A stretch of DNA of 64,000 bases from Gemmatimonadota bacterium (GTDB lineage: Bacteria > Gemmatimonadota > Gemmatimonadetes > Gemmatimonadales > Gemmatimonadaceae): positions 248,001 through 312,000 of the forward strand of contig JAJPIM010000024.1 in NCBI GenBank assembly GCA_021324775.1, given 5' to 3'. The translations under genes and the position numbers were made by a program. Within the stretch, counting starts at the first letter, position 1, and each line of letters begins with the position of its first letter. The notes beneath the pieces were generated by a model, which was given only the letters and a program-made list of their open reading frames with translations, was not told the DNA's origin and did not search any database. This document shows, piece by piece, positions 30,225 through 39,166 of this stretch.

Positions 30225-33043
30225 TATAAGCCCCTGCTTCCGGTGGACGATGCGGCCGTCGTCTGCGCGGCCGGCCGGTCACCCACGGCATCCCGTCCGC
30301 CATCGCCAACGGCCGCGCGCGCCGCTGCCGGGCGCCCGAGCACTTCGGCGACGAGCCGCGACTGTTCGCGCTGATGCGACGCCTGGTATCCTTCGGCCGG
30401 GCTCGCGCGCTCCGGACGCCCGATATAGGTCACGGGAATCGCGTTGCCCGCTGCCGCCCGTAAACGCGGCGCGACGAACGTCCAGGCCCCCATGTTCTTC
30501 GGTTCTTCCTGCGCCCACACGACTTCGTCGGCCGACGGATACAAATCGAGGGCCCACGCGACCCCCTCGTGCGGCCACGGATAGAGCTGCTCGGTCCGCA
30601 CGAGCGCGACATGCGGCGGGACATCGGCCGCGCTCAGATCGTAATAGATCTTCCCCGAGCAGAGCACGACGCGCGTCACCTGCGCCCGCGCGTCCGCATC
30701 CGCGGCCGCGGAATCGGCCAGCACCGCCTGGAAATGACCCGTCGTGAGGTCCGCGAGCCGCGACGCCGCCCGGTCCAGCCGCAGCAGACTCTTGGGCGTC
30801 ATCAACACGAGCGGGCGGCGCGACGGTGTCTTGACGTGACGGCGGAGGATGTGGAAGTACTGCGCCGCCGTTGTCGGATAGGCCACCACCATGTTCTCTT
30901 CGGCGCACAACTGCAGGAATCGCTCGAGGCGCGCGCTGGAGTGCTCGGGACCGCCGCCCTCGTATCCGTGCGGCAGGAGAAGCACCACATCGGAATCCTG
31001 TCCCCACTTCGTCCGGTCCGCCGACAGGAATTGGTCGATGATGGGCTGCGCGACGTTCACGAAGTCGCCGTACTGCGCCTCCCACAACACCAGCGCTTCG
31101 GGTACCGCGGCGCTGAATCCGTATTCGAATCCCAGCACCGCGGTCTCGGAGAGCGGGCTGTTGTAGATCTCGAACGGTGCGCCGCCCTCGAGATGCTGGA
31201 GCGGCACGTACCGCGCGCCCGTGTTGGCGTCGTGCAGCACCGCGTGCCGGTGCGAGAACGTCCCGCGCTCCGCATCCTGCCCGGACATCCGTACCGGCGT
31301 GCCCTCGGTCAGGACCGAGGCGAATGCCAATGTCTCGGCGAGCCCCCAATCGATCGAGCCTTTGGGCCCCAGCGCGTCACGTCGCCGAGCCAGCGTCCGC
31401 GCCAGCCGGCTGTGAATCGTCAGCCCGGCTGGCCACGTCAGAAGCCGCTCGTTGAGGGCGATCAGCCGCTCCGCCGGAACCGCGGTCTCCAGGGGACGCG
31501 CTGGCAGTTTGACCGGAGGATGGGGCGGATCGTACGCGGGTGCCTTCGCTGCTCCAGTGGCCGCCGCCTCGTGCACGGCCGTCAGCCGGTCCATGATCTC
31601 GCGCTCCGCGGTGGTGACCGCGGCCGCGGCCACCACGCCCTCGCGGACCAGCCGCTCGCCCCACAGCACGCGCGCCGTCGGATGCGACTTGATCGCCTGC
31701 GACGTCAGCGGCTGCGTGAACGCCGGCTCATCGCCTTCGTTGTGCCCGTGACGCCTGTAACCCACGAGGTCGATCAGGAAGTCCTTATGGAAGCGTGTGC
31801 GGTACGCCACACCGATCCGGACGGCAATGATGCACGCTTCGGGGTTGTCGGCGTTGACGTGGATGATGGGCACGTCGAACCCTTTGGCGATGTCGCTCGC
31901 ATAGAGCGTTGACCGCCCCTCGGACGGATCCGTCGTGAAGCCGATCTGGTTGTTCACGATGAGGTGAAGGGTGCCGCCCACCTCGTAGCCGGCCAGCCGC
32001 GAAAGGTTGAACGTCTCGGACACCACGCCCTCACCCGGGAACGCGGCGTCTCCGTGCACGCACACGGGTATCACGCGCTCGTGATGCAGCGCGGCCCCGT
32101 CGCGCTGGAGCGCACGGGCCATTCCCTCGAGCACCGGGTTGACCATCTCGAGATGGCTGGGATTGGGGACGAGCACGATCCCCACTGTCGCTCCTCCGGG
32201 CAGCGTGCGGGTCCCCTGTGCGCCGAGATGATACTTGACGTCTCCGGTGCCGCTGTCGTCGTGCTTGCCCTCGAACTCGTCGAAGATCGACGCGTACGGC
32301 TTGCTGAGGATGTGCGCGAGCACGTTCAGCCGCCCGCGATGCGCCATCGCGATGGCCACGGTCCGCGCCCCCGCGGCCGCCCCTTCGGTGATGGTCGCGT
32401 CGAGCATGGGCACGAGCGCATCGGTCCCCTCGATCGAGAAACGCTTGGCGTTCGGATACGCCCGCCCGATGAACCGCTCCAGCCCGTCGACCTCGGTCAG
32501 CCGCACCAGCACGGCCTGCTTCTCATCCGCCGTGAGCGGCCGGGTGAGGGCTTCGGCGGTCAGGAGCTGGCGGAACCATTTCCGCTCCTCCTCCGCCGCG
32601 AGGTGCGTCACCTCTATGCCGAGTGTCGTCGAATAGCGGAATCGCAGCCGGCGGATGACGTCGGCGGCCGTGGCCATGTGCGGGAATCCCAGCGCGCTGC
32701 CCGGGACGAGGTCGAGATCCCCTTCACTGATGCCGTGGAACTCGGGCGTCAGCTCCGGCGCGCCGAGCGGCGGCGTACCCAGGGGATCGAGTTGCACCGC
32801 GAAATGCCCGTACGAGCGGGTCGCCTGCATGAGGGCGGCCGCGCCGGCGGCCTTCTTGAGGAGCGCGGGGTCCGCGGGCCCGCCGCCGGCGGCTGCAGGA
32901 GCGCCACTCTCCGCGAACCGCTGCGCGACGTCGAAGAACTGCCGCCACGAGTCGTCCACCGATGCGGGATCGCGGCGATAGGCCTCGAAGAGCTCGGCGA
33001 TGTACGCGTCGTTGAACGCGGTTGTGATAGGGCCGGAATTCAT
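30224..33043 (-). CDS. sucA: 2-oxoglutarate dehydrogenase E1 component
   Basis: 939 residues from ATG 33043. The start is set by the conserved E1 N-terminus (FNDAYIAELFEAYRRDP, a peripheral E2-binding segment). ThDP-binding motifs GDAAFPGEG (331-339) and NNQIGFTT (364-371) are present, as are VGYRRHGHNEGDEPAFTQP and the SGQDAERGTFSHRH segment. It decarboxylates 2-oxoglutarate and reductively succinylates the E2 lipoyl group in the TCA cycle. Length equals ordinary SucA, so there is no fused E2 domain, and sucB and lpd are not adjacent. It heads a string with the PIG-L and solute-binding genes. A TAGATT box 8 nt before the ATG suggests a leaderless start. Confidence 0.95.
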   Translation of the reverse strand: MNSGPITTAFNDAYIAELFEAYRRDPASVDDSWRQFFDVAQRFAESGAPAAAGGGPADPALLKKAAGAAALMQATRSYGHFAVQLDPLGTPPLGAPELTPEFHGISEGDLDLVPGSALGFPHMATAADVIRRLRFRYSTTLGIEVTHLAAEEERKWFRQLLTAEALTRPLTADEKQAVLVRLTEVDGLERFIGRAYPNAKRFSIEGTDALVPMLDATITEGAAAGARTVAIAMAHRGRLNVLAHILSKPYASIFDEFEGKHDDSGTGDVKYHLGAQGTRTLPGGATVGIVLVPNPSHLEMVNPVLEGMARALQRDGAALHHERVIPVCVHGDAAFPGEGVVSETFNLSRLAGYEVGGTLHLIVNNQIGFTTDPSEGRSTLYASDIAKGFDVPIIHVNADNPEACIIAVRIGVAYRTRFHKDFLIDLVGYRRHGHNEGDEPAFTQPLTSQAIKSHPTARVLWGERLVREGVVAAAAVTTAEREIMDRLTAVHEAAATGAAKAPAYDPPHPPVKLPARPLETAVPAERLIALNERLLTWPAGLTIHSRLARTLARRRDALGPKGSIDWGLAETLAFASVLTEGTPVRMSGQDAERGTFSHRHAVLHDANTGARYVPLQHLEGGAPFEIYNSPLSETAVLGFEYGFSAAVPEALVLWEAQYGDFVNVAQPIIDQFLSADRTKWGQDSDVVLLLPHGYEGGGPEHSSARLERFLQLCAEENMVVAYPTTAAQYFHILRRHVKTPSRRPLVLMTPKSLLRLDRAASRLADLTTGHFQAVLADSAAADADARAQVTRVVLCSGKIYYDLSAADVPPHVALVRTEQLYPWPHEGVAWALDLYPSADEVVWAQEEPKNMGAWTFVAPRLRAAAGNAIPVTYIGRPERASPAEGYQASHQREQSRLVAEVLGRPAAARAAVGDGGRDAVGDRPAAQTTAASSTGSRGL

Positions 33044-33051
33044 GAACGCGA

Positions 33052-33057
33052 AATCTA
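33052..33057 (-). promoter_or_regulatory. TAGATT -10-like hexamer, possible leaderless promoter of sucA
   Basis: TAGATT on the minus strand ends 8 nt before the sucA ATG and no Shine-Dalgarno lies between. The same hexamer and a similar spacing recur before the ABC exporter ATPase gene at 42678. Confidence 0.4.
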
Positions 33058-33223
33058 AGGGATGGCGGCACCCATGGCGGCGCACAGGGCACGGGGTCCG
33101 CGCAGCAACCCGCGGGTCTCCTGAATCGCTTCATCCGCCGCCAGTTGAGACACGGACCACCGGTGCAACGGTGCCTATCGGCCACCGATGCCGGCGGCGC
33201 ACGAGCCGCCACTCACACGCCAG

Positions 33224-34375
33224 TCACACCACCGCCCGCGCCAACTCGACCGGCAGCCCGCCGTTGGTGGTGGTGAGTATCACGGTGAACGCCAGCCGGG
33301 TGTGCCGCGTCAGCATACGGTTGCCGGAAACCACGGCGACTGTCCACCCGGGGCACTTGGCCCGCGCGACCTGTCCGAGCTGCGCGTACAGGTTGCGAAG
33401 ACGGTCGCGTTCTCCTACGCGAACTCCGTACGGCGGATTGGTCACGAGCCATCCCGGGCCTGCCGGTGGCTCGATCGCGGAAATCGGACAGGTCACGAAA
33501 CCGATGTCCTCCGCCACGCCGGCCCGGGTTGCATTCCCGAGCGCGGCGGCCGTAGCCCCCGGATCGCGGTCCGAGCCGCCGATCGGGACCGGTGCGGCGG
33601 CGCGTTCCTGGCTTCGGGCATCGGTCACGAGCGTGCGCCATGCCGCCCCGTCGAACTCGGGCCACTGCATGAACGCAAACTGCCGGGCCAGTCCCGGGGC
33701 ACGGCGCCGCGCGAGAAGCGCGCCTTCGATCACGATGGTGCCGGACCCACACATCGGGTCGAGCAGAGGGCCGCGACACTCCCACCCGCTGGCCATGAGC
33801 ACCGCCGCGGCCAGTGTCTCACGGATTGGTGCTTTCGCCGTCTCCTGGCGGTATCCCCGCCGGTGAAGCAACTCCCCCGAGGAGTCCATGCTGACGGTGC
33901 ACGTGTCGTGAAAAAGCCGCACCATGATGAGTTGTCCCCCGGATCCGCCGGCACCTGCCGGCCGCGCGACCTCGGATTCGCGTTCCGCCTCCAGCATCGG
34001 GACGCCTCCCGCGCGCTCGACCGCTCCCGCGATGCGCTCGGCCACCGCATCCGAGTGATAAAGCCGCGACTTGCGGCAGGTCACACGGATGCGAACCCCG
34101 GCGCCGGGCATGATGTATCGCGACCACGCTACCCGCCGCGCCCGGCGTTCGAGCTCGGCAAAGGTCTCAGCCTGGAACGACGCGATACGCACGACGACCC
34201 GGGTCGCCGTTCGCAGCCAGAGATTGGCCGCGTATAGCCGGGCGGCGGACGCGGTGAAGCTTACGCCCTCTGGCGCCACCGCATCAGGCGTGATCCCGAT
34301 CGCCCGCAGTTCCTGCTCCGCGAGCGGTGCGAGACCAGGTGCGGTCACCGCCAGACACGGAAGGCGGTCAGCCAT
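33224..34375 (-). CDS. THUMP-domain class I SAM-dependent RNA methyltransferase (RlmL N-terminal-like)
   Basis: 383 residues from ATG 34375, where the conserved LAVTAPGLAPLAEQELRAIGI begins; the open frame further upstream overlays the divergent MscS region and is not protein-like. A THUMP domain covers roughly residues 50-160 (RVTCRKSRLYHSDAV). The methyltransferase part has LLDPMCGSGTIVIEGALLA (SAM site) and the catalytic VTNPPYGVRVG. Relatives make N2-methylguanosine in 23S rRNA or tRNA. The exact target is not predictable here. Confidence 0.88.
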   Translation of the reverse strand: MADRLPCLAVTAPGLAPLAEQELRAIGITPDAVAPEGVSFTASAARLYAANLWLRTATRVVVRIASFQAETFAELERRARRVAWSRYIMPGAGVRIRVTCRKSRLYHSDAVAERIAGAVERAGGVPMLEAERESEVARPAGAGGSGGQLIMVRLFHDTCTVSMDSSGELLHRRGYRQETAKAPIRETLAAAVLMASGWECRGPLLDPMCGSGTIVIEGALLARRRAPGLARQFAFMQWPEFDGAAWRTLVTDARSQERAAAPVPIGGSDRDPGATAAALGNATRAGVAEDIGFVTCPISAIEPPAGPGWLVTNPPYGVRVGERDRLRNLYAQLGQVARAKCPGWTVAVVSGNRMLTRHTRLAFTVILTTTNGGLPVELARAVV

Positions 34376-34589
34376 TGTACGCACCGGAGTGGATTGCGGG
34401 CTGGCGACGCGACGCACGCCGCCGAAAGCGGACACGCACGCGCGAGTCCGGCATCGAGGCCGGAATATACGCGGGCTCGCCAGCTGATCTCCCAGACTGA
34501 TCTGGATGGCACCAGTAGCGGCGCCCACCCACTTGCTTGCACTTTCTTCCTTGCACCTTCTCCGGCGAATCCTGACGTCTGGCGGATCG

Positions 34590-35750
34590 ATGCGCCCACT
34601 CAACGTGCTCGACTGGGAGTACTTCCACAACACCGTACGCGACTGGCTGACCGCCCTGGCCATTCTCGTATGCGTGTTCGTGCTGCTGTCGATCGTCCGG
34701 AAGGTCGCGCACCGCCGGCTCCTGCGCAGAGCGGTGCCCACGGTGCCCGGTGCTCGCGCCCGCGAATCGCTCGTCACGCTCGTAGTCAGGCGGACGCGCT
34801 ATTTCTTCCTGTCCGCGATCGGGCTGTCGTTCGCCTCGCTCAGCCTCACCCTGCCGCCGCGGTGGGAACAGACCGTCCGCGGCATCGCGATCGTCGCCTT
34901 CCTCCTGCAGATCGCCATCTGGGGCGACGGCGTTATCGGCGTGGTGCTGCATCATTACGTCGCCGGCCGCTCCACGCCCAGCGGCGACGACGCGGGCGAC
35001 GGCGGCGCAGCCAGCCGCACGACGGTCGCCGCCCTCGGCGTCGTCGCCCGCATCGTGCTGTGGCTGCTCATCGCGCTCATCGCGCTCGACAGCCTCGGCG
35101 TCCACGTCACGACACTGATCGCCGGGCTCGGTGTCACCGGCATCGCCCTCGCCCTCGCCGTCCAGAACATCCTCGGAGACCTGTTCGCCGCGCTCTCCAT
35201 CGTGCTCGACAAACCGTTCGTGGTCGGCGACCCGATCGCCGTCGATGGGCTGGGTGGAACCGTCGAGCGGATCGGCCTGAAAACGACGCGCGTGCGCTCC
35301 AACTCCGGCGAGCAGATCATCTTCTCCAACGGCGATCTGCTCAAGAGCCGGATCCGGAACTATCGCCGTCTGCGCGAGCGCACGATCACGCTCACGATCA
35401 CGCTCGACCAGACCGCGCCCGCCAAGGCCATCGCCCGCGTGCCCGAGCTGATCCGCGACGTCGTTCAGGCGCAGCACGGCGTGCGATTCTCGCGGTCGCA
35501 CATCACGATCCCCACGAATCAGGGCATTGCGGCCGAGACGGTGTACGTGGTCGAGTCTCCGGACTACACCGCGTACATGGATGCGCAGCAGGAAATCACC
35601 GTGGGCATCCTCAGCCGGCTCCGCGAGACCGGCGCCTCCCTTGCGGCCGCCGGGGGGGTCACCATCATCCGTGAGCAATCCAGTGCGGGGCCGCCCGTCG
35701 ACACCGGTGCGCCGGCCAAGGCCTCGGGCGGCCGCGAGAATCGGCCTTGA
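34590..35750 (+). CDS. MscS-family mechanosensitive channel
   Basis: 386 residues from ATG 34590, preceded by a GGCGGA Shine-Dalgarno-like stretch; an earlier ATG at 34506 would add 28 residues without family likeness. Four hydrophobic segments lead to the pore helix with small-residue periodicity and the MscS core (GVTGIALALAVQNILGDLFA, then SIVLDKPFVVGDPI), followed by the beta domain (GTVERIGLKTTRVR, IIFSNGDLL). It opens under membrane tension to relieve osmotic shock. The DUF2252 gene follows after 16 bp in the same direction. Confidence 0.92.
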   Translation: MRPLNVLDWEYFHNTVRDWLTALAILVCVFVLLSIVRKVAHRRLLRRAVPTVPGARARESLVTLVVRRTRYFFLSAIGLSFASLSLTLPPRWEQTVRGIAIVAFLLQIAIWGDGVIGVVLHHYVAGRSTPSGDDAGDGGAASRTTVAALGVVARIVLWLLIALIALDSLGVHVTTLIAGLGVTGIALALAVQNILGDLFAALSIVLDKPFVVGDPIAVDGLGGTVERIGLKTTRVRSNSGEQIIFSNGDLLKSRIRNYRRLRERTITLTITLDQTAPAKAIARVPELIRDVVQAQHGVRFSRSHITIPTNQGIAAETVYVVESPDYTAYMDAQQEITVGILSRLRETGASLAAAGGVTIIREQSSAGPPVDTGAPAKASGGRENRP

Positions 35751-35766
35751 GCAACCCTCCCTGCTG

Positions 35767-37014
35767 ATGGCCCTCTCGGTCGTCACCCGCATCCTCCGGT
35801 TCAACGAAGGGCGCGAGCCTCAGCGGCTCGCGCTGAAATACGAGGCGATGCGCCGCAGCCCGTTCGGGTTTTTCCGCGGCACGGCGCATCTCTTCTACCG
35901 CGATTGGCCCGCCGGGTCTCCGATGGATCATTCTCCGCTGGCCTGGGTGTGCGGGGATCTGCATCTCGAGAATTTCGGCAGTTACAAGGGGCAGAACGGC
36001 CTCGCGTATTTCGACATGAACGACTTCGACGAGGCGGCCCTCGCTCCGGCGGGACGCGACCTGGCGCGGTTCGCCACCAGCACGCTGCTCGCGATCACCG
36101 ATCTGGGTCTCTCGGCCGCCGAGGCCCGTGCATTCGGCCATCAGGCGCACCTGGCGTACACGCACGCACTGCGGCTGGGCAAACCCATGTGGGTCGAACG
36201 CGCGACGGCGCGCGGGCTCGTCAAACAACTCTTGCGCCGCGTCAAGCGGCGCACGCAGAGCGACCTGCTCGCCGAGCGGACCGTGGTCCTGCGTGGCCGG
36301 CGCCGGCTGCGGATCGATGGCCGCCGGGCCCTCGCCATGTCCGCGGAGTCGGCGCACCAGGTCGAGCGCGCGCTCGCCCATGCGCATGTCTCGCGAGAAG
36401 CGCCGGATTTCTACCGTGTGATCGACGTTGCGCGCCGCATCGCGGGAACGGGAAGCCTCGGCCTTCAGCGCGCCGTCATCCTGGTCTACGGATACGGCGG
36501 CCGCGACGGCAATGTCCTTCTCGATCTGAAGGAGGCCGCCCCATCGGCGCTCTCGCCAACCCTCCGGATCCGGCAACCCCGATGGACGTCGGAAGCCGAC
36601 CGCGTGGTTTCCATCCAGCGGCGCGTTCAGGCCGTGTCACCCGCCCTGCTGCAACCGCTCCGCCTGGGTCGCCGGTCCTACATTCTGCGCGAGCTGCAGC
36701 CGTCCGAGGATCGCCTCGCGCTCGCCCGGGTGCGCGACGACCGGCAACGGCTCGAGGTCGCCCATCGCGTCATGGCCGAAGTCGTCGCCTGGGGCCAGTT
36801 GCGCAGCAGCGGGCATCAGGGATCGGCGACCGCGGACGAATGGATCGAGTTCGGCCATCAGCGATCGTGGTCGTACCCGCTCTTCGACTTCACGCGCTGG
36901 TACGCGGACCTGGTGCGCGACTACTGGAAGGAGTTCAGCGAGGCGTACGACGACGGCGCGTTCGAGGCGCAGCTCCACGCGGGCCGCCGGCGCCGCCGCG
37001 CACCCGCGACCTAG
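35767..37014 (+). CDS. DUF2252 family protein
   Basis: 415 residues from ATG 35767. Diagnostic features are FFRGTAHLFYRDW near residue 36, VCGDLHLENFGSYKG, YFDMNDFDEA and a late YILRELQPSEDRL. The pattern of a GDxHxxN loop followed by a D-containing strand resembles phosphotransferase-type active sites, but function is not established for this family. The start lies 16 nt after the MscS stop, and the two genes probably share a transcript. The stop codon is shared with the convergent GT1 gene through the palindrome CTAG (37011-37014). Confidence 0.85.
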   Translation: MALSVVTRILRFNEGREPQRLALKYEAMRRSPFGFFRGTAHLFYRDWPAGSPMDHSPLAWVCGDLHLENFGSYKGQNGLAYFDMNDFDEAALAPAGRDLARFATSTLLAITDLGLSAAEARAFGHQAHLAYTHALRLGKPMWVERATARGLVKQLLRRVKRRTQSDLLAERTVVLRGRRRLRIDGRRALAMSAESAHQVERALAHAHVSREAPDFYRVIDVARRIAGTGSLGLQRAVILVYGYGGRDGNVLLDLKEAAPSALSPTLRIRQPRWTSEADRVVSIQRRVQAVSPALLQPLRLGRRSYILRELQPSEDRLALARVRDDRQRLEVAHRVMAEVVAWGQLRSSGHQGSATADEWIEFGHQRSWSYPLFDFTRWYADLVRDYWKEFSEAYDDGAFEAQLHAGRRRRRAPAT

Positions 37015-38306
37015 TCCCGTCTCGCGGGTCCCTTCCGCCCGTGGCGATCGGCGATCGCCACGAGTTCCGCGATCGCGTTCTTCACACCCCGCTCGGAGCG
37101 TAGCTCGGCACCCAGCTTGGCCGCGCGTGCCCGCATCGCGCGGTCGCTCGTAGCGGTGCGAATGGCGTCCGCGAGCCAGCCCGCGCTGAGCCGCCGCCGC
37201 GAGATCGGACGAGGCCCGACGCCAAGCGCGTGCACCCGGCGTCCCCAGAACGGCTGGTCGAATCCCAGCGGCACGACGATCGATGGGACGCCGGCTCGCA
37301 GTGCCGCACCCGTCGTCCCCGCCCCTCCATGGTGTACGATCGCCCGCATCCGCGGCAGCAGCCACTCGTGCGGCACATCGCGCACCGCAATGACGCTGGA
37401 GGGGAGTGCGCCTTCGCCAAACGCCCCCCACCCGCCGAGCAACACGCCCCGCTGGCCTGAAGCCGCGAGTGCTTCGATGGCGATGGCGGTCAGACGCCCT
37501 GCGCTCGCCGGTGTCATGCTGCCGAAACCGACATAGACCGGCGGCGGGCCGGCAGCGAGAAACGCGTCGAGCTCCCGGGGCGGACGCCATGCGGAATCAG
37601 GCCCGAGGACCCAATAGCCGGTCAGCCGGATCGCAGGGTCCCAGTCGGACGGCTTCGGCACCACGAGCGGGCTGAAGGCATACATCGTCGGGAACAGCGG
37701 CACGCGCCGGGTGCGGCTCAGCGGACCGCCGCCTCGCACGGCTGGCAGGCCGAGTGTTTCGCGACGCCAGGCATTGATCTGCCGGCGAACGGGCAGCCAC
37801 ATGAGCTGCTGTGTCAGAACGTGGGTGGCGACGTTGAACCCGCGGCCAAGGCTGACCGAGCTTGGGACACCAACCGCCGCGAATTGCCGCGTCCGATGCA
37901 GTGGCTGCAGATACGCTGCGACGCCGGGAATCCCGAGTCGCTCGGCGACACTCCACGCCGGCGTCGCGACCGGAGAGAACACGAGGACGTCGCTGCCCTG
38001 CGCCACGCGCCAGAAATCGGACAGCCACTCCGTCAGAAGTGGCCGCACCCGGCGGAGCAGCTCACGCGCTACGGGCAGCACATGCCGGTTGCGGCCACTC
38101 GCCATCCAGCGGTCGGCCGCCGCTACCATCGCACGCGGATCGCCCGCGACCGGCGCGAACGCGAGCCCGTGCCCGGTCACGAACTCCCGGAAGGTGTCGT
38201 GGGTGGCCACGGTGACCTCGTGGCCCGCCGCCCGCAGTCCGCGCCCGAGGGCAACATAGGGCTGGACATCGCCACGCGAGCCCGCCCCGATGATGGTTAC
38301 GCGCAT
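37011..38306 (-). CDS. GT1-family glycosyltransferase (UDP-glycosyltransferase/MGT-like)
   Basis: 431 residues from ATG 38306 (MRVTIIGAGSRGDVQPYVALG, the usual GT-B N-terminus); an in-frame ATG at 38330 would add MHAPTHAP. The C-terminal nucleotide-sugar half includes PVYVGFGSMT, VPHEWLLPRMRAIVHHGGAGTTGAALRAG and VPLGFDQPFWG, the signature of sterol, macrolide and rhamnosyl transferases. It transfers a sugar from an activated nucleotide donor to a lipid or small molecule acceptor; the acceptor is unknown. The gene is divergent from sufE with only a 58-bp gap. Confidence 0.88.
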   Translation of the reverse strand: MRVTIIGAGSRGDVQPYVALGRGLRAAGHEVTVATHDTFREFVTGHGLAFAPVAGDPRAMVAAADRWMASGRNRHVLPVARELLRRVRPLLTEWLSDFWRVAQGSDVLVFSPVATPAWSVAERLGIPGVAAYLQPLHRTRQFAAVGVPSSVSLGRGFNVATHVLTQQLMWLPVRRQINAWRRETLGLPAVRGGGPLSRTRRVPLFPTMYAFSPLVVPKPSDWDPAIRLTGYWVLGPDSAWRPPRELDAFLAAGPPPVYVGFGSMTPASAGRLTAIAIEALAASGQRGVLLGGWGAFGEGALPSSVIAVRDVPHEWLLPRMRAIVHHGGAGTTGAALRAGVPSIVVPLGFDQPFWGRRVHALGVGPRPISRRRLSAGWLADAIRTATSDRAMRARAAKLGAELRSERGVKNAIAELVAIADRHGRKGPARRD

Positions 38307-38364
38307 TGGTGCATGCGTTGGGGCGTGCATTGGTACACGCCCCACCTGGCGCTCATATTGCGGT

Positions 38365-38886
38365 ATGGCTGATGAGACATCCACCTCCCCGGTGCCCCCG
38401 TCCGTCGCCCGCGCGCTGCAGTATTTCCGCGGGCTCTCTCGTGAAGAGAAGATGCAGGCACTCGTGCAGTACTCCAAGAAACTCGAGGCGGTCCCCGAGC
38501 GGTTTCGCAACCTCGACCGCGCCGACTTCGCGATTCCCGAATGCCAGACGCAAGTCGACCTCTACCCCGACGTGCGGCCGGATGGGACGCTGCACTTCTA
38601 CGCGGCCGTCGATGCGCGCCGGTCGCCGACCATCGCGGCGTTTCTCGCCATCCTGCTGGGAGCCGTCAATGACCAGCCCCCGGCAACGGCTCTCGGCATT
38701 CCGGGCGATTTCGCACGCCAGATGATGGACAGCATCGGACTCGGCGCGCGCGAGGCCGGGCTCAACGCGATGCTGGCTCGCGTGAAGCGGTACGCGGCGC
38801 AGGCCGCCGCCAGCGCTCCCACGGGCAGCGCTCCCACTGGGTCCGCTCCCCCTGGCGGCGCTCCCGGCCAGCGCGCCCACTCGTAA
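38365..38886 (+). CDS. sufE: SufE-family cysteine desulfurase-associated protein
   Basis: 173 residues from ATG 38365. The N-terminal segment ALQYFRGLSREEKMQALVQYSKKL and the loop with the sulfur-accepting Cys60 (FAIPECQTQVDLY) fit SufE. SufE takes persulfide sulfur from SufS and stimulates Fe-S cluster assembly on SufBCD. The C-terminal end is a low-complexity run with repeated SAPTG units, likely disordered. First gene of a + strand set with a CDGSH protein. The start lacks a Shine-Dalgarno; CATATT ends 5 nt before the ATG. Confidence 0.88.
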   Translation: MADETSTSPVPPSVARALQYFRGLSREEKMQALVQYSKKLEAVPERFRNLDRADFAIPECQTQVDLYPDVRPDGTLHFYAAVDARRSPTIAAFLAILLGAVNDQPPATALGIPGDFARQMMDSIGLGAREAGLNAMLARVKRYAAQAAASAPTGSAPTGSAPPGGAPGQRAHS

Positions 38887-38917
38887 GCTGTCCCCTCCCA
38901 CAACCCTGCACACCCTG

Positions 38918-39166
38918 ATGCCGATCACCATCGTGGTAAAAGCGAACGGACCATACAAGATCCTCGGCGATGACGTCGCCCAGGTGCGCATTGTCGACGA
39001 GGCCGGGCAGCCCCTCGTCTCCGCGAAGGGCAGCGGCAAGTCGATCGCGCTGTGCCGGTGCGGCGGCTCGGTGACGAAGCCGTTCTGCGACGGGACCCAC
39101 AGCCGGATCGGCTTTCAGGGCGCCGAAGCCGCGCAACAGGCCTCGGACGCGTCGCCCAAGAGCTGA
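38918..39166 (+). CDS. CDGSH iron-sulfur domain protein
   Basis: 82 residues. The C-terminal CDGSH motif is complete: Cys46, Cys48, Cys57 and His61 in CRCGGSVTKPFCDGTH, which binds a 2Fe-2S cluster as in mitoNEET. The N-terminal beta segment (MPITIVVKANGPYKILG) is common in bacterial single-CDGSH proteins. Likely roles are redox sensing or Fe-S cluster transfer. It sits 31 bp after sufE, which supports an iron-sulfur theme. Confidence 0.93.
   Translation: MPITIVVKANGPYKILGDDVAQVRIVDEAGQPLVSAKGSGKSIALCRCGGSVTKPFCDGTHSRIGFQGAEAAQQASDASPKS

Noticed and set aside
30569-31912. A 447-codon open frame antisense to sucA
   Set aside because: No recognisable motif and strong arginine/glutamine bias typical of opposite-strand frames in high-GC DNA.
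37011-37014. CTAG shared as stop codon by convergent DUF2252 and GT1 genes
   Set aside because: Unusual compactness but explained simply by gene packing; no further structure.
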